Assembly (NCBI RefSeq): GCF_037081775.1
Contig: NZ_JBAMHQ010000001.1
Coordinates: forward strand, 1,240,001 to 1,304,000
Source: Haladaptatus sp. ZSTT2
Lineage (GTDB): Archaea; Halobacteriota; Halobacteria; Halobacteriales; Halococcaceae
Direction of reading: 5' to 3'
DNA: 64,000 bases
Part shown: one piece after another, positions 8,191-16,313 of the stretch
How the letters are laid out: every line of letters starts with the position of its first letter
How positions within the stretch are numbered: position 1 is the stretch's first letter
The notes under the pieces: model-generated
Told to the model about the DNA's origin: nothing
What the model saw: only the letters and a program-made list of their open reading frames with translations
Database searches by the model: none
Program-made: the position numbers and the translations under genes

Positions 8191-8379
8191 TGTGACGTCG
8201 GGCGACATAACTGTGAGAGGTTCGAAATCAGATGAATTTTCAATGCAGCCAATTTCACCCAGAAAAGGCGATATGGAGCCTGTAGAGCAAATTTTACAAT
8301 AGTTAGAGATGCTGTAAGAAAATAAATCCGAAAATATTGGGTGGTAGAATATTGGCGATTCCCCATATATGATATATCA

Positions 8380-8859
8380 ATGATGCACTCAGAGTTAGGC
8401 CTCGCTGAACACTTACGGCACTTCAAGGCTCAGTTGCGAAAGTGGCAGCCGACCCACACCGACGCGACAAGTAGCGACACAGCGGACGCATCGACCGAGA
8501 GTGAGCGGGCTGTCGAACGAACCGACACGCCCGAAGAGGGAGCCGAACTAACGGGTATCTCTGCTGAGTTAGAGACCCCTGCTGACGTGTTGATTGAACT
8601 AGGACAGCTGCCAGCAGAGTTCGTCGTTCACCTACTCGAAGAGAATGGTGGACAACTGAAGCAAAAGGCGTTCACCGAATACACCTCCTGGTCTCCCTCG
8701 ACGATTAGTCGTCTCCTCACGGAAGTAGAAGAAGAGGGGCACATCGTCCGTGTGCAGATCGGTATCGAAAAAATCGTATATCTTCCCGAAGCGGCACCAA
8801 CTTCCGAGATCGACGCACACAGTGCGCCCAATCGCAATGCGTCAGTAACCCACGATTGA
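8380..8859 (+). CDS. Winged-helix (MarR-like, DUF7343-type) regulator
   Basis: The 159-residue protein has an acidic low-complexity N-terminal half and a C-terminal winged helix (about 75-135) around EFVVHLLEENGGQLKQKA and SPSTISRLLTEVEEEGHIV. The ATG at 8380 is preferred to an in-frame GTG at 8341. It resembles haloarchaeal MarR-like regulators in which this wHTH is often attached to a membrane domain; here none is present. The stop codon lies in the loop of the hairpin at 8848-8869. Its position after the signalling operon suggests a linked regulatory role. Confidence 0.7.
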   Translation: MMHSELGLAEHLRHFKAQLRKWQPTHTDATSSDTADASTESERAVERTDTPEEGAELTGISAELETPADVLIELGQLPAEFVVHLLEENGGQLKQKAFTEYTSWSPSTISRLLTEVEEEGHIVRVQIGIEKIVYLPEAAPTSEIDAHSAPNRNASVTHD

Positions 8860-8869
8860 ATTCGTGGGT
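8848..8869. repeat. Hairpin over the stop codon of the wHTH gene
   Basis: ACCCACGA and TCGTGGGT form a perfect 8-bp stem around a 6-nt loop containing the TGA stop. The CCCACGA/TCGTGGG stem is shared with the orphan element end at 21653-21672. It may be a relic of an IS200/IS605-type end or a terminator-like structure. Confidence 0.4.
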
Positions 8870-8902
8870 GTTCTCACGAAACTGGAGAGTCTTCCTCAAA
8901 GG

Positions 8903-9118
8903 TCAGAAATCGGCGCGCTTGAGCCACTCGATGGCGATGAGAACGAACCAGGCCATCCAGACGGTGAAGCTGACCAACAACGCGCCGTAGTAGGCCTCAT
9001 TCGACCCAATCAGCCTCGCACCGAAGAACGCGATGGCGACGACGAGAAGTGCGGCCACGTTACGTTGCCAGTCACTGAGCGCCTCGATTAACGCAGTCGT
9101 CCCAGTGTGTGCGCCCAT
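8903..9118 (-). CDS. Small two-helix membrane protein
   Basis: This 71-residue protein has two hydrophobic helices (about 22-40 and 44-64), separated by a short GSNEAYYG turn, and ends IEWLKRADF. No family was recognised. The reading frame has membrane-protein composition and sits alone between a + strand regulator and the - strand OB-fold gene. Confidence 0.6.
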   Translation of the reverse strand: MGAHTGTTALIEALSDWQRNVAALLVVAIAFFGARLIGSNEAYYGALLVSFTVWMAWFVLIAIEWLKRADF

Positions 9119-9148
9119 ACAAACTAATCGGCCAGCGACCGCATTAGT

Positions 9149-9937
9149 CTACTTCCACCACGCACCCCGCTCTGGGAACTCCGTATTCGACCACCACGTC
9201 AACCCAATCGAACACCGACCCTCGTACCAGTTTTTCTCGGCAGACCGGAATCGCACCCGCTCACCCTCCCTGACCATCGCTTGCTCGGATTTCTTCCACA
9301 CCGTGAACCGAATTCGACCCGTATCGTCTTCGAGCAGGCCAACTTGTTGAACTGCTGGATGTGAGGGCGTCCACAACTGCGTAACCCGACCTTCAACCGT
9401 CACCTCGCCTCTCGGCACTTCCCCCACCTTCGCGATTGGCACGATGCCACCCGGTCGCGTCCACTGGTTTTCGATGACCGCGCCTGCCGCACTCACCAAC
9501 TCCTCGCCACGCACCAGCCGTTCGGCCAACTGTTTCGAGAGCACCGCCCGAGAGATGCTGCTTTTGACCATCTGATGAATGCGCGTCGCCTGCTGATTCA
9601 CCGCCGCTAACTCCCCCCGGCTCAGACCCTCACGAGGGTCAGCCCGACCCGGCTCCAACCTTCTATCGACGCTCCCCGCCCGTCTCTGAAACTCGACTCG
9701 CCGCGCTCTGCTTTGGTCGCTCACCATCCGCCGCGTCCGCGCCTCCCGGTCTGACTCTTGTCTATCGTCCCACCGCGTCCGCGTCTTCGCAATCTCCCAT
9801 TCCCGCGCTCTCATGCGCTCTTCTGCTTCGAGCGTGAGTCCCGACACTCCCGCATCCGGGTGATTCGTATCCACCTTCGCCTGAATCTCCAACTCGACCG
9901 TGGGCCGCAGAACATGGCGTGTAGGCACCTCAAACAC
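9149..9937 (-). CDS. RPA-like OB-fold nucleic-acid-binding protein
   Basis: The 262-residue protein has a long charged, probably coiled-coil N-terminal half (about 35-120, rich in Arg and Glu). The C-terminal half has an OB-fold (about 165-250) reading EVTVEGRVTQLW, then GLLEDDTGRIRFTVWKK, as in RPA/Ssb domains. Related haloarchaeal proteins are annotated as ssDNA-binding proteins. It is shorter than replicative RPA and carries no obvious zinc finger. It stands alone without rpa partner genes. An accessory role in DNA repair or RNA binding is possible. Confidence 0.7.
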   Translation of the reverse strand: MFEVPTRHVLRPTVELEIQAKVDTNHPDAGVSGLTLEAEERMRAREWEIAKTRTRWDDRQESDREARTRRMVSDQSRARRVEFQRRAGSVDRRLEPGRADPREGLSRGELAAVNQQATRIHQMVKSSISRAVLSKQLAERLVRGEELVSAAGAVIENQWTRPGGIVPIAKVGEVPRGEVTVEGRVTQLWTPSHPAVQQVGLLEDDTGRIRFTVWKKSEQAMVREGERVRFRSAEKNWYEGRCSIGLTWWSNTEFPERGAWWK

Positions 9938-10270
9938 CCGAATTCGAGAGGTTCAAGTTTTCAATACACTCCGTTCGCGCCGCGAGCACCCAGTTCCACA
10001 CTCAGGTTCGAATCTCCACAATGACGTCTCTTCCGGGGATTTCACCCGATTGTGCAAGACATTCGATTGAACGTCAGACTTCAGGAAGCGTTTCAACAGC
10101 AATGACGGGCTGGACGACACTCGGTTTCCTCGAGAAAGGTCAGTGGTCGGATTCGCAGTTCCGTACATCGTGTTCGATTTCGAGAAGGCATGGCTACCGA
10201 ATCTACCATGATGAGACTCGGCGGCTCAGTTCATCCAGACAGCTAGCGTATCTTCAGGTGAAGAAAAATC
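9938..10270. other. Intergenic region, no gene recognised
   Basis: About 330 bp separate the OB-fold gene (leftward) from the SRPBCC gene (rightward), so it should hold both promoters. No strong TATA element, RNA gene or element end was found. Confidence 0.5.
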
Positions 10271-10951
10271 ATGGCGAAGTCAACAACGCAACCAGCAGAA
10301 CCACGAACGCCCGCACGATGGCGGTATCTCGTCGTCGGTGGGTTCGCCACGTTGCTTGGGTACATTGCAATACGCCCTTGGATGAACAATTGGGGAGCGA
10401 CGACCCTCGAAGTCGAGAAACCCCTGCCCGGTGATGACCTCATTCCGGAGCCAGCTTCGCAGATGACGCGAGCGATTACGATCAATGCGCCACCCGAGGA
10501 CGTGTGGCCGTGGCTCGTCCAACTTGGCAATGAGAAAGGGGGCCTCTACAGCTACGACTGGCTCGACATCCTGTTTGGCTACCTCGAAAAGCCGAGTGCG
10601 ACGGAGATTGTCCCCGCGTTCCAGCAGCTCGACGATGGCGACCATATCTCACTCGGGAGGGGTGGCGACCTCATCGTCAAACGAATCGAGCCCGAGCGTG
10701 TGCTCGTCACAATACCCGAAGCACTCCCCGAGGGGGCACTCATCTGGTCGTTCATCCTCGAGCCAGCCGGAGACGGAAAGACTCGACTCCTGACGCGGAA
10801 TCGAGCAAGTGCCAACGGGTCGCTTCGGTGGCGGATGACGATGTGGCTCATTGAGCCAGCTGCGTTCCTGATGACCCGCAAGATGTTGCTCGGCATCAAG
10901 GAACGGGCTGAAGGTCGGGTGGGCACGACAGTAGAAATTGTGAGCCCATGA
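10271..10951 (+). CDS. SRPBCC (START-like) family protein with N-terminal membrane anchor
   Basis: The 226-residue protein has one N-terminal hydrophobic segment (about 19-36). A SRPBCC ligand-binding domain follows from about residue 65, with the typical opening RAITINAPPEDVWPWLVQLG and later DGDHISLGRGG. These domains bind hydrophobic ligands. Single gene with no operon partners. The ligand cannot be predicted. Confidence 0.8.
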   Translation: MAKSTTQPAEPRTPARWRYLVVGGFATLLGYIAIRPWMNNWGATTLEVEKPLPGDDLIPEPASQMTRAITINAPPEDVWPWLVQLGNEKGGLYSYDWLDILFGYLEKPSATEIVPAFQQLDDGDHISLGRGGDLIVKRIEPERVLVTIPEALPEGALIWSFILEPAGDGKTRLLTRNRASANGSLRWRMTMWLIEPAAFLMTRKMLLGIKERAEGRVGTTVEIVSP

Positions 10952-11009
10952 CGTTGAATGCTAATCGCTTGAATTCGGTTGTTTGAGGGCCTAAGAATGG
11001 CGTGAACAG

Positions 11010-11081
11010 ACGAAAGCTACCCCTCACTCATTGTTTTCGAGTTGCAAATGGTAACCTCTGGTAGCTCACGAAAGCTACCCC
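11010..11081. repeat. Direct repeat of ACGAAAGCTACCCC in a gene-free stretch
   Basis: The 14-nt word occurs at 11010-11023 and 11068-11081. The second copy also pairs with an upstream GGTAGCT to form a hairpin. It lies in the 296-bp gap 10952-11247 upstream of the TRAM gene, which otherwise shows nothing. It may be a regulatory site or a relic. Confidence 0.4.
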
Positions 11082-11247
11082 GTGAGCGTGAACCTCCTCG
11101 GGCCATGCCCCGATGCACTCTGCCGTGATTTCTGTAAAACAGTGGAGGGCTGTGATGAATCAACCTCGCTGTTGAGGACGAGCGACAAATGCTAAGCGGT
11201 AACTACAAGGCTCACCCCTCGAAATTCTGCCAGAAGAGGCGATACTA

Positions 11248-11682
11248 ATGGAGTTTTTAGAGCAATTTCAGTGTCTGTTTTCTGCACAAATCGAAAAGCA
11301 CGGAGAGGCGTACCACATCGAAGTTCCAGAACAGGAACTACGCGTTGGCGACCTCGAAACGGGCAAAACGTACCGCGTAGCAATCGTCTCAGAGCCGACC
11401 GAGACTGAGCCTGCGTCTGAACATCGCGAAGGAGAACCAGTACAATCCCCAGAATCGGGTGTGTCTGTCGAGGCGGAACAACCGGTTTCAGAAGGCGAGC
11501 AGCGCACGGTCGAAATCGAGAGTCTCGGTGAACAGGGCGACGGCATCTCCCGTGTCGAACGTGGGTTTGTCGTCATCGTTCCCGACACAGAGCAAGGCGA
11601 ACGAGTCAGGGTCAAAATCACCGACGTGCGACAGAACGTTGCCTTTGCCGAGGTCGTAAAGCGTCTCAGTTATTACGAGTAA
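11248..11682 (+). CDS. TRAM-domain protein
   Basis: The 144-residue protein has an N-terminal segment (about 1-50), an acidic linker, and a C-terminal TRAM domain (about 85-144) with EIESLGEQGDGISRVERGF and GERVRVKITDVRQNVAFAEV. TRAM is an OB-like RNA-binding domain. Small TRAM proteins are abundant in haloarchaea and have been proposed to act as RNA chaperones. The start at 11248 gives MEFLEQFQCLFSAQIE, an N-terminus of the sort seen in the family. Confidence 0.85.
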   Translation: MEFLEQFQCLFSAQIEKHGEAYHIEVPEQELRVGDLETGKTYRVAIVSEPTETEPASEHREGEPVQSPESGVSVEAEQPVSEGEQRTVEIESLGEQGDGISRVERGFVVIVPDTEQGERVRVKITDVRQNVAFAEVVKRLSYYE

Positions 11683-12164
11683 GGGGACGGGTCAAGTAGC
11701 CCGCTCGTTGGTTTGTGAAAACCTCACAAAAATCGGTGAGTTCGTCATCAGTATGAAGACCAGACAGGGGGTAGAGTTCGTCTGTTCGAGATTCGCGACA
11801 AACCAGTCCAACTAACCGTCGCTCATCGAGATGTCCGCACGGACTGGGTGACGTTGCAAGTCATCGCACAGCAGAGAGCACGCGGCCAGTTTTTCTTACC
11901 AAACATAGGCCTCAAAGTCAGTTCCTGCTGGTTGATACGATTCCGTTAGCCACCGGAAGCGGCCGGTTCCTGCAACGAAGCTCAACCGTTGGAGCACGCA
12001 TCTTGGGGGTTGCAGCCAGAACGGGAAGGCTATAGCTTGCAAAATGAGGGGATGGAGCAGGGGCGCAAGCTGGTTGACCCACAAAGACGCCTCCGAGACG
12101 TGAGGCCACGACCTCTCTCCCACCGAACGCTTATCCCCAGTATCCCCCTCTCTTGAGAGGACAC
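11683..12164. other. 480-bp region without a supported gene
   Basis: A 75-codon frame on the - strand (11896-12123) is rich in Trp, Pro and Leu and lacks the acidic bias of the neighbours, so it is not accepted as a gene. TTTTTCTTACC near 11891 could terminate transcription. Nothing else was recognised. Confidence 0.4.
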
Positions 12165-12344
12165 ATGGGGTTTTTCAAGCGCGTTGGCCGGCAGGTCGAA
12201 CAGTTCACGCAAACAGCCAAACAGACAGCCGAAGAGAACGCAGCGTATCGCTGTCGGGCGTGTGATGCTCGATTTCACACCTCGCATGACCAGTGCCCAG
12301 AGTGCGGAGCAGAGACCGTCGTTCGGGCGTCGACTGAAGAGTGA
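12165..12344 (+). CDS. Small zinc-ribbon protein
   Basis: This 59-residue protein has a basic/amphipathic N-terminus (MGFFKRVGRQVEQFTQ) and a four-Cys ribbon CRACDARFHTSHDQCPEC. Such one-ribbon proteins are very common in haloarchaea and mostly uncharacterised. The ATG at 12165 with GAGAGG just upstream is preferred to an in-frame TTG at 12153. Confidence 0.75.
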   Translation: MGFFKRVGRQVEQFTQTAKQTAEENAAYRCRACDARFHTSHDQCPECGAETVVRASTEE

Positions 12345-12515
12345 GTTCAGTGATGTGTGCCTTCGGTGGCGTCCGTCTCCGGCATGCCTTGTGACTGCCA
12401 CTCGCGACTAAGAGTAACAATAACAGACTGTTCAATATACTTATATTCCTGACGTGCGTTTTGTGAATCAATAGACTCCGCTCGAGGGAGCAATTCCCCA
12501 CTCAGGAGGACAGCC

Positions 12516-13019
12516 ATGACCGACCGTACAACCATCCTCGTCCCCATCCGATATCCGCTAACGCAACAGAGTGCACACACGCTTCGATTCGCCGCGAAGC
12601 TAGCTCAAGAAACAACCGCTGCTGAGCTTGTAGTGTTACACGTGAACCTCTTTCAAACGAATGACAATGCACGCATGAGCGAGATCAGTCAATCGATTGT
12701 CCCGCTCTTAGACGGAGTTGAGGCAACGGTACTCACCCGACGGGGGTTCCTCGTCGAGGACGTGATTTTCGAAGAAGCCGCCCAAACGGAGGCGACCACC
12801 GTCGTCGTCGGCGCGAATCAACGCCCGACGTGGCGCAAACTACTCAGTCGGCTAACCGGGAACGAAATTGTCGTCGCCGACTACCTCCGTGAGCGGCTCA
12901 CAAACGTCGAAATCGTGGAGGTTAACTCGCAAGGAGACGCACACGCAACCACGACAAAGCGAGGGGCAAGCCGGAGCCACTGGAACCGAACCGTCGACCG
13001 CGCAACTGACCTCGATTGA
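12516..13019 (+). CDS. Universal stress protein (UspA) family
   Basis: The 167-residue protein has the Usp fold: ILVPIRYPL near the start, LVVLHVNLF, and VVVGANQRPTWRKLLSRLTG near residues 90-110. The ATP-binding GxxG-S/T motif is degenerate. GGAGGA at 12505-12510 precedes the ATG, so translation uses a Shine-Dalgarno here. The C-terminal 30 residues form a polar tail. It is one of two Usp proteins in the window. The exact role is unknown. Confidence 0.8.
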   Translation: MTDRTTILVPIRYPLTQQSAHTLRFAAKLAQETTAAELVVLHVNLFQTNDNARMSEISQSIVPLLDGVEATVLTRRGFLVEDVIFEEAAQTEATTVVVGANQRPTWRKLLSRLTGNEIVVADYLRERLTNVEIVEVNSQGDAHATTTKRGASRSHWNRTVDRATDLD

Positions 13020-13087
13020 GTCCACGCGGCACGTATTCACCGACGAATTCCCTCTTTCATCCTTCGTAAAAACAGGAAATTTCGCGC

Positions 13088-13831
13088 TTACAGCGTCAAG
13101 TCTTCCCACGCGACCGATCCTTCGCTCACGATGTTCTCCGGAGTGAGTTCCGGTGCGCCGAGGACGTCCCCAGCGTTCGGAATTGGGAGTGGTCCGTAGG
13201 TGTCAGCGGGGACGTTTCCGTCGCCGGAGACCACTATTCGCACAACCATCCCGAGTTCAAGGTGTGGTAGACACAGGATGTCGTACACGCCTTGGGTAGT
13301 GAACCGGTAGAGCCACGAATCGTCGGTCGACATCGGCGGTGACGTGAATCCGTAGTTCGTCGCCACGCGGTCTGGGAGGGTGAAGAACGGTGGTTCGCTA
13401 AACTTCGGGTGGAAGGAGGTCACTGTGTGCAGCCCGTTGTGGTCGGTGAAGTTGACGACTTCGCCCGGTCGGACGTGGAGTCCAACTGGGTCGAAGAAGG
13501 TCTCGACGGGGATCTCCTCGCCATTTTCATCGAGTGGGAAGTCCGGGTGGTCGCCCGCCCCCTCGTGGATGTGAAGCGTTACGGTGTGGTCAACGAGTCC
13601 TGCGGGAACGTTGTCGTCGGCCGAATACGGGGCCCCATAGGTGTCATCGATTTTCATACCCTGCCGTGAGTCCGGTAGTGCTGCTGCGGTCCCGCCGAAT
13701 ACCGAGAGGGCAGCACCCGCACCGAACACCTTCATCAGGAGCCGGCGGCTCACTCCATGGTTCTTCAATGCGGTAATGAGTTCTGCGTCACTGAGTGTCA
13801 GGTCGTCTACTGCGTCGTTCTCAGGCCTCAT
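13088..13831 (-). CDS. Tat-exported cupredoxin (type-1 copper protein)
   Basis: The 247-residue protein has a twin-arginine signal (SRRLLMKVFGAGAALSVFGG, about 28-47) after a 25-residue acidic lead. One cupredoxin domain follows, with candidate copper ligands H135 (GLHTVTSF), C187 and H190 (CLPH), and M195 (LGMVV). It would act outside the membrane as an electron carrier or copper protein. It is larger than ordinary halocyanins. It is divergent from the bat-type regulator at 14138, with 306 bp between them. Confidence 0.85.
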   Translation of the reverse strand: MRPENDAVDDLTLSDAELITALKNHGVSRRLLMKVFGAGAALSVFGGTAAALPDSRQGMKIDDTYGAPYSADDNVPAGLVDHTVTLHIHEGAGDHPDFPLDENGEEIPVETFFDPVGLHVRPGEVVNFTDHNGLHTVTSFHPKFSEPPFFTLPDRVATNYGFTSPPMSTDDSWLYRFTTQGVYDILCLPHLELGMVVRIVVSGDGNVPADTYGPLPIPNAGDVLGAPELTPENIVSEGSVAWEDLTL

Positions 13832-14109
13832 CGCACTAGTGGGATTCGCCCAATTGATGGAAAGTTATGCGCGGACGTGATCCATTAATATGCCATAAAT
13901 GGAACTAGTTAGTTGAGCGTCATATTGCACGCCCTATTCTGGTTAGAGAGGTGGTTGGAAAAGTTCAATTAAGATAGTTGTTATGAAAATGAAGGTCAGA
14001 ATACATGTCCAATCAGACATTCGGATGAAGTGGCCAAACTGTCAGCAAATCTTCGAACAGTCGCAATCGACCTTGTCGGGGACGCGTGGTCGAACGCAGC
14101 CAAGACCCA

Positions 14110-14116
14110 TTTATCC
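14110..14116 (+). promoter_or_regulatory. TATA box of the bat-type regulator
   Basis: TTTATCC lies 28 nt before the ATG at 14138, consistent with a leaderless mRNA. It decides the start, because the frame is open for 36 codons further upstream. Confidence 0.6.
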
Positions 14117-14137
14117 ATGCGTCCGATAGAGTGGCCA

Positions 14138-14788
14138 ATGGACGCTGGAATCCACGTCCGTCTGGTTGTCCGCGGTGTTGATGCATGTCCCGTTGCCTCC
14201 TTGAGCGAGGACTTCGAGGTCGAGTCAATCACCACTGACCGCCGAGCTGACGCTGCAGGCGGTGGAATCGTCGGTGAGGTCACGATAGACCACACCGTCG
14301 CGTCTGCAACCGAACCGAAACAAGCCGATCTCGTCTTCCGTGACGGCGACCGCTCGGTGTACAGGTACACGAACGAAAGCGGTGAGTGCCCGTGTGGGCG
14401 TATCCCTGACTCCGGGTGTCCGATCCGAGCCCTCCGCGCTGGGGATGGGGCACTCGTCGTGACCTTCATCGCACCGGACATAGAGACAGTCCAATCGGTC
14501 GTCGCAGACCTCCACTCGTGCTGTTCAAGCGTCCGCGTACAGCGACTGACGCAGCGGACGGCAGACGACCGAACGGCACTCCTGTTCGTCGATCGAACCG
14601 CGTTCACCAACCGGCAGTTCGAAGTGCTTCAGACCGCCCACGAGATGGGGTATTTTGAACAGCCAAAGCAAGCTGACTCGGCGGACGTGGCCACAGCACT
14701 CGGTATTTCGGTCGCGACGTTTAGCGAACACCTCGCTGTCACCCAGGAGAAACTGCTCGACCAGCTCCTTCCCGAGTCAGAGGTGTGA
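14138..14788 (+). CDS. bat/DmsR-like HTH_10 regulator with Cys cluster
   Basis: The 216-residue protein begins MDAGIHVRLVVRGVDACPV. It has a middle Cys-rich motif reading ECPCGRIPDSGCPIRAL and a C-terminal HTH_10 (about 155-210) with LTNRQFEVL-type helices reading AFTNRQFEVLQTAHEMGYFE. The Cys cluster could bind a metal or sense redox state or NO, as proposed for DmsR/NarO-type haloarchaeal regulators; this is inference. It lies 94 bp upstream of, and in the same direction as, a truncated haemoglobin, and divergent from a cupredoxin gene. Regulation of one or both is a reasonable guess. Confidence 0.8.
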   Translation: MDAGIHVRLVVRGVDACPVASLSEDFEVESITTDRRADAAGGGIVGEVTIDHTVASATEPKQADLVFRDGDRSVYRYTNESGECPCGRIPDSGCPIRALRAGDGALVVTFIAPDIETVQSVVADLHSCCSSVRVQRLTQRTADDRTALLFVDRTAFTNRQFEVLQTAHEMGYFEQPKQADSADVATALGISVATFSEHLAVTQEKLLDQLLPESEV

Positions 14789-14817
14789 CTGTGGGATGCG
14801 TTTTCTTAGCACGGAGC

Positions 14818-14824
14818 TATAAAG
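14818..14824 (+). promoter_or_regulatory. TATA box upstream of the truncated haemoglobin
   Basis: TATAAAG would place transcription start near 14846, leaving a leader of about 37 nt before the ATG at 14883. The leader is long enough to carry a control element. Confidence 0.45.
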
Positions 14825-14882
14825 ACCCGAATAGCTTCGCAATCGGTCGTATCCCCATTCGGCTCTGAGGCACATCTAGTCA

Positions 14883-15242
14883 ATGTCCCAGACTGTATAC
14901 CGAGAAATCGGCGGACGAGAGGTAATCGAGAACGTCGTTGAAGACTTTTATTCCTCCGTACTCGCAGACGACCGACTCGTTGAATTCTTCGAAGGGATGG
15001 ACATGCAAGCACTCAGAGCCCACCAGGTTCAGTTCATCAGTTCAGTCACTGGTGGCCCCGTCGAATACGCTGGGGCAGACATGCGAGAAGCGCACGCGCA
15101 TCTCGATATCGACGAAACCGACTTCGATGCCGTTGGCACACATCTCGAACGCGCCCTACGGGAAAATGGTGTTGAGGAGGACGCGGTCACCGACATCATG
15201 TCGAAGGTAGAATCGCTCAAAGACCCGATTATCGACGCGTGA
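14883..15242 (+). CDS. Group I truncated haemoglobin
   Basis: The 119-residue globin matches trHbN length. Visible are the B10 Tyr (Y23 in DFYSSVL), the E-helix segment LRAHQVQFISSVTGGP with Q48 at the E11-like position, and the proximal His (H71 in DMREAHAHL). Group I truncated haemoglobins bind O2 and NO, and several detoxify NO to nitrate. The upstream bat-type regulator with a Cys cluster supports a link to O2/NO sensing. A reductase partner is not evident nearby. Confidence 0.92.
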   Translation: MSQTVYREIGGREVIENVVEDFYSSVLADDRLVEFFEGMDMQALRAHQVQFISSVTGGPVEYAGADMREAHAHLDIDETDFDAVGTHLERALRENGVEEDAVTDIMSKVESLKDPIIDA

Positions 15243-15395
15243 AACGCCACTCGGCCCAGCCGTTCTACGTGAAGCGAAACTAACGCTGCGCACACGGCGC
15301 GCCTCACCTGCTGCAGTGGTGTGCCGTGACCACAGCAAACAGATTGGCGTGAGCCACTCGTGGAACGACGTATGGATTTTTCTCAATGGGGACGG

Positions 15396-15402
15396 CTTAT
15401 CA
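15396..15402 (+). promoter_or_regulatory. TATA-like element of the amidohydrolase gene
   Basis: CTTATCA stands 28 nt before the ATG at 15424. That supports this start over the in-frame ATG at 15406, which would lie upstream of the transcription start. Confidence 0.5.
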
Positions 15403-15423
15403 GGTATGACATTAGGTAACGAG

Positions 15424-16299
15424 ATGCAAGTCCTTGACGTCCACTGCCACTATTCGACGGACGAAGCCTACGTGTTCAGGACAGAAGAAGACCGAGAGCG
15501 AGCGACCGTCAATTTCCGCCGGGAAGTCGAGTTGGGCACGGAAGCGGAGATGCTCGAAGACCTGCGGGGGGCGGGCGTGCGGGTCATGATAAACATCGGG
15601 TGTACCACCGACCTCCCCATCGAAGAGGTGCGAGCGCTCCACGACGACACCGCGCGAATCATCAGCGAGAACCGGGATGTCTTCATCGGCCAATGGATCA
15701 TGATTGACCCGAACGAGGACACACTCGAAGAGTTCGAGCGCTGTCTCACGGAATTGGATATGGGACTTGTGGGGTTCACCGTGAACGGAGCATCAACGAA
15801 CGTCGCCGCCTCGGATGAGGCGTACCATCCCTTCTACGAACTCTGTCTCGAACACAATGCGCCCGTCCACGTCCAACTCGGGTACACGGGCATTGGCGCG
15901 CGCCACCCCGGCGGCGACGGGCGAATACTCCAGTACTGCCACCCGAAACACGTCGACAAGCTCGCTGCTGACTTCCCGGAGATGCAGATTATCATCGGCC
16001 GTCCGGCGTGGCCGTGGCAGAGCGAAGCCATCGCGACGTTCATCCACAAAGAGAACATCGTCGGGTACGAACTCCACGGCTGGAGTCCGCGGTGGTGGCC
16101 AGAAGAACTCAAACAGAGCATCGAACACCGCCCCGGATTCCAGGGGAAAATCATGTTCGCCTCGGACTACCCCATCTTCTCACACGACGAACTGTACGAG
16201 GCGTGGGAAGAACTCGACCTGAGCCGAGAGCAACTCGAAGGCATCTATCACGACAACGCCGTGGAGATTTTAGGGCAGTTCGACGGGGCCGACCTGTAG
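15424..16299 (+). CDS. Amidohydrolase-family metal-dependent hydrolase
   Basis: The 291-residue TIM-barrel enzyme starts MQVLDVHCHYS, with the metal-binding HxH on strand 1 (H7, H9). Later segments include PVHVQLGYTG, IIIGRPAWPW and the C-terminal FASDYPIFSH with its catalytic Asp. This is the Amidohydro_2 class, which includes ACMSD-like decarboxylases and lactone hydrolases. It is convergent with the PaaK-like CoA ligase at 16314, with 14 bp between the stops. Aromatic or lactone catabolism is plausible, but the substrate is unknown. Confidence 0.85.
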   Translation: MQVLDVHCHYSTDEAYVFRTEEDRERATVNFRREVELGTEAEMLEDLRGAGVRVMINIGCTTDLPIEEVRALHDDTARIISENRDVFIGQWIMIDPNEDTLEEFERCLTELDMGLVGFTVNGASTNVAASDEAYHPFYELCLEHNAPVHVQLGYTGIGARHPGGDGRILQYCHPKHVDKLAADFPEMQIIIGRPAWPWQSEAIATFIHKENIVGYELHGWSPRWWPEELKQSIEHRPGFQGKIMFASDYPIFSHDELYEAWEELDLSREQLEGIYHDNAVEILGQFDGADL

Positions 16300-16313
16300 A
16301 GGGTGTCCCGACC

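Noticed and set aside
10005-10014. GGTTCGAATC, a T-loop-like word that could mark a tRNA
   Set aside because: No matching acceptor, D or anticodon arms could be found around it on either strand.
10021-10434. 137-codon frame overlapping the SRPBCC gene start
   Set aside because: Ser/Thr/Arg-rich, no domain, and overlaps the well-supported gene at 10271.
11896-12123. 75-codon open frame on the - strand
   Set aside because: Composition is not haloarchaeal (few acidic residues, many Trp and Pro) and no promoter or family could be supported.
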